From Clostridia bacterium (GTDB taxonomy: Bacteria > Bacillota_A > Clostridia > TANB77 > CAG-508): 7,040 nucleotides of DNA. The position numbers were made by a program, and so were the translations under genes. The notes under the pieces were generated by a model, which saw only the letters and a list, made by a program, of their open reading frames with translations, was not told the origin of the DNA and searched no databases. Positions 5,375 through 7,040 of the stretch are shown piece by piece (position 1 is the stretch's first letter; each line of letters starts with the position of its first letter). Location: positions 1-7,040 of the forward strand of contig JAGATI010000086.1 in assembly GCA_017621295.1 (NCBI GenBank). Reading direction: 5' to 3'.

Positions 5375-6490
5375 ATGAATTATAAAAAATATTATTTAAC
5401 AAGTGAGTCTGTAACAGAGGGGCATCCAGACAAAGTATGCGATCTTATTTCAGACTCTATTTTAGACGCTTGTTTAGAGCAAGACGAAAATTCAAGAGTT
5501 GCTATAGAAACATTCATATCAAATGGCAAAGTTACAGTAGCAGGTCAAATAACATCAAATGCAATAATAGATGTAGAAAAAATAGTAAGAAAGGTATTAA
5601 AACAAGTAGATTATGACGATGCTAGATATAATATGGATTATAGAACTTGTGAAATAGACACTAATATAACTAAACAAAGTGGAGATATAGCATTAGGAGT
5701 AAATATTGGAGGTGCAGGAGATCAAGGAATAATGTTTGGCTTTGCTTGTAAAGAAACTAAAAATTTAATGCCATATGCAATAGATACTGCACATAAACTT
5801 GCACAAAGATTAACTAAAGTAAGAAAAGATGGAATAATCCCATATTTGAAGTCAGATGGAAAAGTACAAGTTATAGTAGAATATATAAATGATTTTCCAT
5901 TTAGAATAGATACAATTTTAATATCTACACAACACGAAGAAAGTGCGGATATGGATATTCTAGAAAATGATATTATAGAAAAAGTAATAAAACCAATAGT
6001 TGAAGAAGATATGCTAGATAGTCAAACTAAATTTATAATAAACCCTACAGGGCGATTTGTTGTAGGAGGAGCAGTTGCAGATACAGGATTAACTGGTAGA
6101 AAAATAATTGTAGATACATACGGAGGATATGCTCATCACGGAGGTGGTGCATTTTCAGGAAAAGATGGAACAAAAGTTGATAGGTCAGCATCATATATGT
6201 TAAGGCATATAGCAAAAAATATAGTTATAAATGGATTGGCTAGAAAATGTGAAATACAAGTAAGTTATGGCATCGGACTAGAACAGCCGATTTCATTATA
6301 CATAAACTGTTTTGGAACAAATATAATACCAGAAAATAAAATAATTAATATAATAAAAGAAAACTTTGATTTAACACCAAATGGTATAATTGAATATTTA
6401 AATTTAAAGAAACCAATATTTTCAAAGACAACAAACTATGGTCATTTTGGAAGAGAAGAATTTAGTTGGGAAGAGGTAAAACAAATATAA
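5375..6490 (+). CDS. metK: S-adenosylmethionine synthetase (MetK), divergent element-borne copy
   Basis: Makes S-adenosylmethionine from methionine and ATP in the cytoplasm. The 371-residue product is slightly short for the family (about 380-400), mainly from a trimmed loop before residue 112 and a short C-terminus. Motifs present: GHPDK (16-20), KQSGDI (100-105), GGAGDQG (112-118), K163, DTGLTGRKIIVDTYGG (236-251), and GGGAFSGKD (256-264) followed by K267 and D269. These cover the ATP, metal and phosphate ligands of the E. coli enzyme. One change stands out: the GEIT glutamate (E55 in E. coli) is Q58 here (AGQITS). Q101, which contacts methionine, is kept. Its place inside the sigK-interrupting element suggests a second, mobile copy, perhaps feeding an element-encoded methyltransferase; that enzyme is not in view. 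Identity is firm; full activity is less so. Confidence 0.92.
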   Translation: MNYKKYYLTSESVTEGHPDKVCDLISDSILDACLEQDENSRVAIETFISNGKVTVAGQITSNAIIDVEKIVRKVLKQVDYDDARYNMDYRTCEIDTNITKQSGDIALGVNIGGAGDQGIMFGFACKETKNLMPYAIDTAHKLAQRLTKVRKDGIIPYLKSDGKVQVIVEYINDFPFRIDTILISTQHEESADMDILENDIIEKVIKPIVEEDMLDSQTKFIINPTGRFVVGGAVADTGLTGRKIIVDTYGGYAHHGGGAFSGKDGTKVDRSASYMLRHIAKNIVINGLARKCEIQVSYGIGLEQPISLYINCFGTNIIPENKIINIIKENFDLTPNGIIEYLNLKKPIFSKTTNYGHFGREEFSWEEVKQI

Positions 6491-6554
6491 AAAGACTTGT
6501 AATTAGAGTTGAACAAGAGTTAAATTACAACACTAATAGCATAAGTCTTTTTTT
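6489..6554 (+). terminator. Composite terminator with a structured insert after metK
   Basis: AAAAAGACTT (6489-6498) pairs with AAGTCTTTTT (6543-6552), followed by more T to 6554. The 44-nt interval holds a second stem, TTGTAATT (6497-6504) with AATTACAA (6523-6530), which shares two bases with the outer stem. A direct repeat AGAGTT (6505-6510, 6516-6521) lies in its loop. The outer stem overlaps the metK stop codon. As after the HTH gene, the next ribosome binding site follows the T-run by only a few bases. Confidence 0.7.
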
Positions 6555-6572
6555 ATTGGAAAGGAAAGAAAT

Positions 6573-6719
6573 ATGTTTTTAACTGGATTTATAACAGGAG
6601 TAATGGTTGGAGGAACTGTTGCAATAATTTTACATTGTTTAGTAATAGTTGGAAAGGAGAGCGAAGAACAATGGGAGGAAGATCAGATTTTGAAGAAAGA
6701 CAAGAAGCAAGAAAATTAA
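6573..6719 (+). CDS. Small membrane peptide, DUF3789-like
   Basis: A 48-residue frame with a clear ribosome binding site (AAAGGA, 6560-6565) and 7-nt spacing. The N-terminal half, MFLTGFITGVMVGGTVAIIL then HCLVIVG, is a single membrane segment with the glycine pattern of the DUF3789 family of tiny proteins found in clostridial mobile elements. The second half is charged (KESEEQWEEDQILKKDKKQEN) and probably cytoplasmic. The last 49 bases overlap the start of the DUF3560 gene in a different frame, and the ribosome binding site of that gene lies inside this one, so the two are probably translated together. Function is unknown. The C-terminal tail may be longer than usual because of the overlap. 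Confidence 0.7.
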   Translation: MFLTGFITGVMVGGTVAIILHCLVIVGKESEEQWEEDQILKKDKKQEN

Positions 6720-7040
6720 AATATGAAGAACTATCAAAAAAAGCAGAAGAAAAATCAAGCCAATATATGAATTCAACTGCACATAGGATTTTAGCAAATA
6801 CACCACGGACAACCTATAATAGTAGGACATCATTCTGAAAGAAAAGCAAGAAGATTACACGAAAGAGCTTGGGAAGATACAAGAAAATCAATAGAAGAAG
6901 ATAAAAAAAGTGAGTACTATAAAAATAAAGCACAGACTATTGAAAATAGTAAGGTTATTTATAATGATGACCCAAATGCAATTGAAAAATTAAAAGAAAA
7001 ATTAGAGTATTTAGAAAAACAAAGACAGCTTATAAAAGCT
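6671..7040 (+). pseudogene. DUF3560 domain protein, frameshifted and running off the window
   Basis: The ATG at 6671 has AAAGGAG (6653-6659) 11 nt upstream. The first 45 codons give a charged helical start (GGRSDFEERQEARKLKYEEL) followed by STAHRILANTP, as in DUF3560 proteins. After CCA at 6803-6805 the frame would read RTTYNSRTSF and stop at 6838. The +1 frame from 6807 instead gives GQPIIVGHHSERKARRLHER, the family hallmark. It then continues with WEDTRKSIEEDKK, a KSEYYKNKAQ helix and DDPNAIEKLKEKLEYLEKQ, open to the right edge. Removing C6806, or restoring two bases, rejoins the two parts. Causes could be a real mutation, an assembly error or recoding. DUF3560 proteins are common in clostridial mobile elements and their function is unknown. 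The C-terminus lies beyond the window. Confidence 0.75.

Larger units (their letters stand above)
4312..7040 (+). mobile_element. Left part of a skin-like prophage or integrative element inside sigK
   Basis: Everything from the sigK break to the right edge is accessory in character: an HTH regulator, an unrecognised protein, a divergent MetK, a DUF3789-like peptide and a DUF3560 protein, all on the plus strand and tightly packed. The last two families are common in clostridial mobile elements. Insertion at the skin site of sigK implies excision during sporulation by a site-specific recombinase, as with SpoIVCA. The recombinase, the structural or transfer genes and the spoIIIC-like half of sigK would lie to the right. 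The element cannot be classified further as phage or conjugative from this part. Confidence 0.75.

Noticed and set aside
6635..6670. TTG 6635 as start of the DUF3560 gene
   Set aside because: The extra 12 residues resemble nothing in the family, and the ribosome binding site AAAGGAG lies downstream of that TTG, before ATG 6671.
6800..6812. Programmed +1 frameshift in the DUF3560 gene
   Set aside because: CCA slipping to CAC would re-pair poorly and no stimulatory structure or stop codon is at the site; a mutation or sequence error is simpler. Kept only as a possibility.
1..7040. tRNA, rRNA, CRISPR array or transposase
   Set aside because: No cloverleaf, rRNA segment, regular spaced repeats or transposase-like frame was seen on either strand.

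Overview
The window looks like a low-GC, spore-forming Clostridia-type Firmicute. Base composition is very AT-rich, ribosome binding sites are strong purine-rich GGAGG types, there is an oxygen-detoxifying flavodiiron protein typical of anaerobes, and there is a sporulation sigma factor gene (sigK). The genus cannot be fixed from this sequence.

Left part (1-3840) is ordinary chromosome. It holds the start of a divergent gene of unknown function (1-78, minus), a flavodiiron protein FprA (260-1444), a U32-family tRNA hydroxylation protein of the TrhP type (1569-2798), a 29-bp perfect inverted repeat that serves as a terminator between converging genes (2860-2942), and a DUF368/PopT undecaprenyl-phosphate translocase on the minus strand (2974-3780).

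The centre (3840-4326) is the most informative part. A sigma-E-like promoter and a strong ribosome binding site lead into the first half of sigK. That half includes an N-terminal pro-sequence and regions 2.1 to 2.3. The reading frame then leaves the sigma-factor family abruptly after RCIDN and stops four codons later. This is the region where sigK is split by the 'skin' element in Bacillus subtilis, and Clostridioides difficile also has a skin element in sigK. The right part is therefore best read as the left end of a skin-like element that must be excised from the mother-cell chromosome to rebuild sigK. The second half of sigK and the recombinase would lie beyond the right edge.

Right part (about 4312-7040) is the element, with all genes on the plus strand: a double helix-turn-helix regulator whose GTG start overlaps the sigK-fragment stop codon; a 142-residue protein I do not recognise; a short, divergent S-adenosylmethionine synthetase (MetK) with a Glu-to-Gln change at a near-invariant active-site position; a 48-residue DUF3789-like membrane peptide; and a DUF3560 protein broken by a frameshift. 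Two of these genes start a few bases after the U-run of an intrinsic terminator, leaving no room for a promoter. Expression there probably depends on read-through or antitermination.

If the skin reading is right, the mother cell transcribes the sigK fragment and probably the HTH gene together until excision. Limits: only the left junction is visible, the excision recombinase is not seen, and all family calls come from reading motifs, not from database searches.
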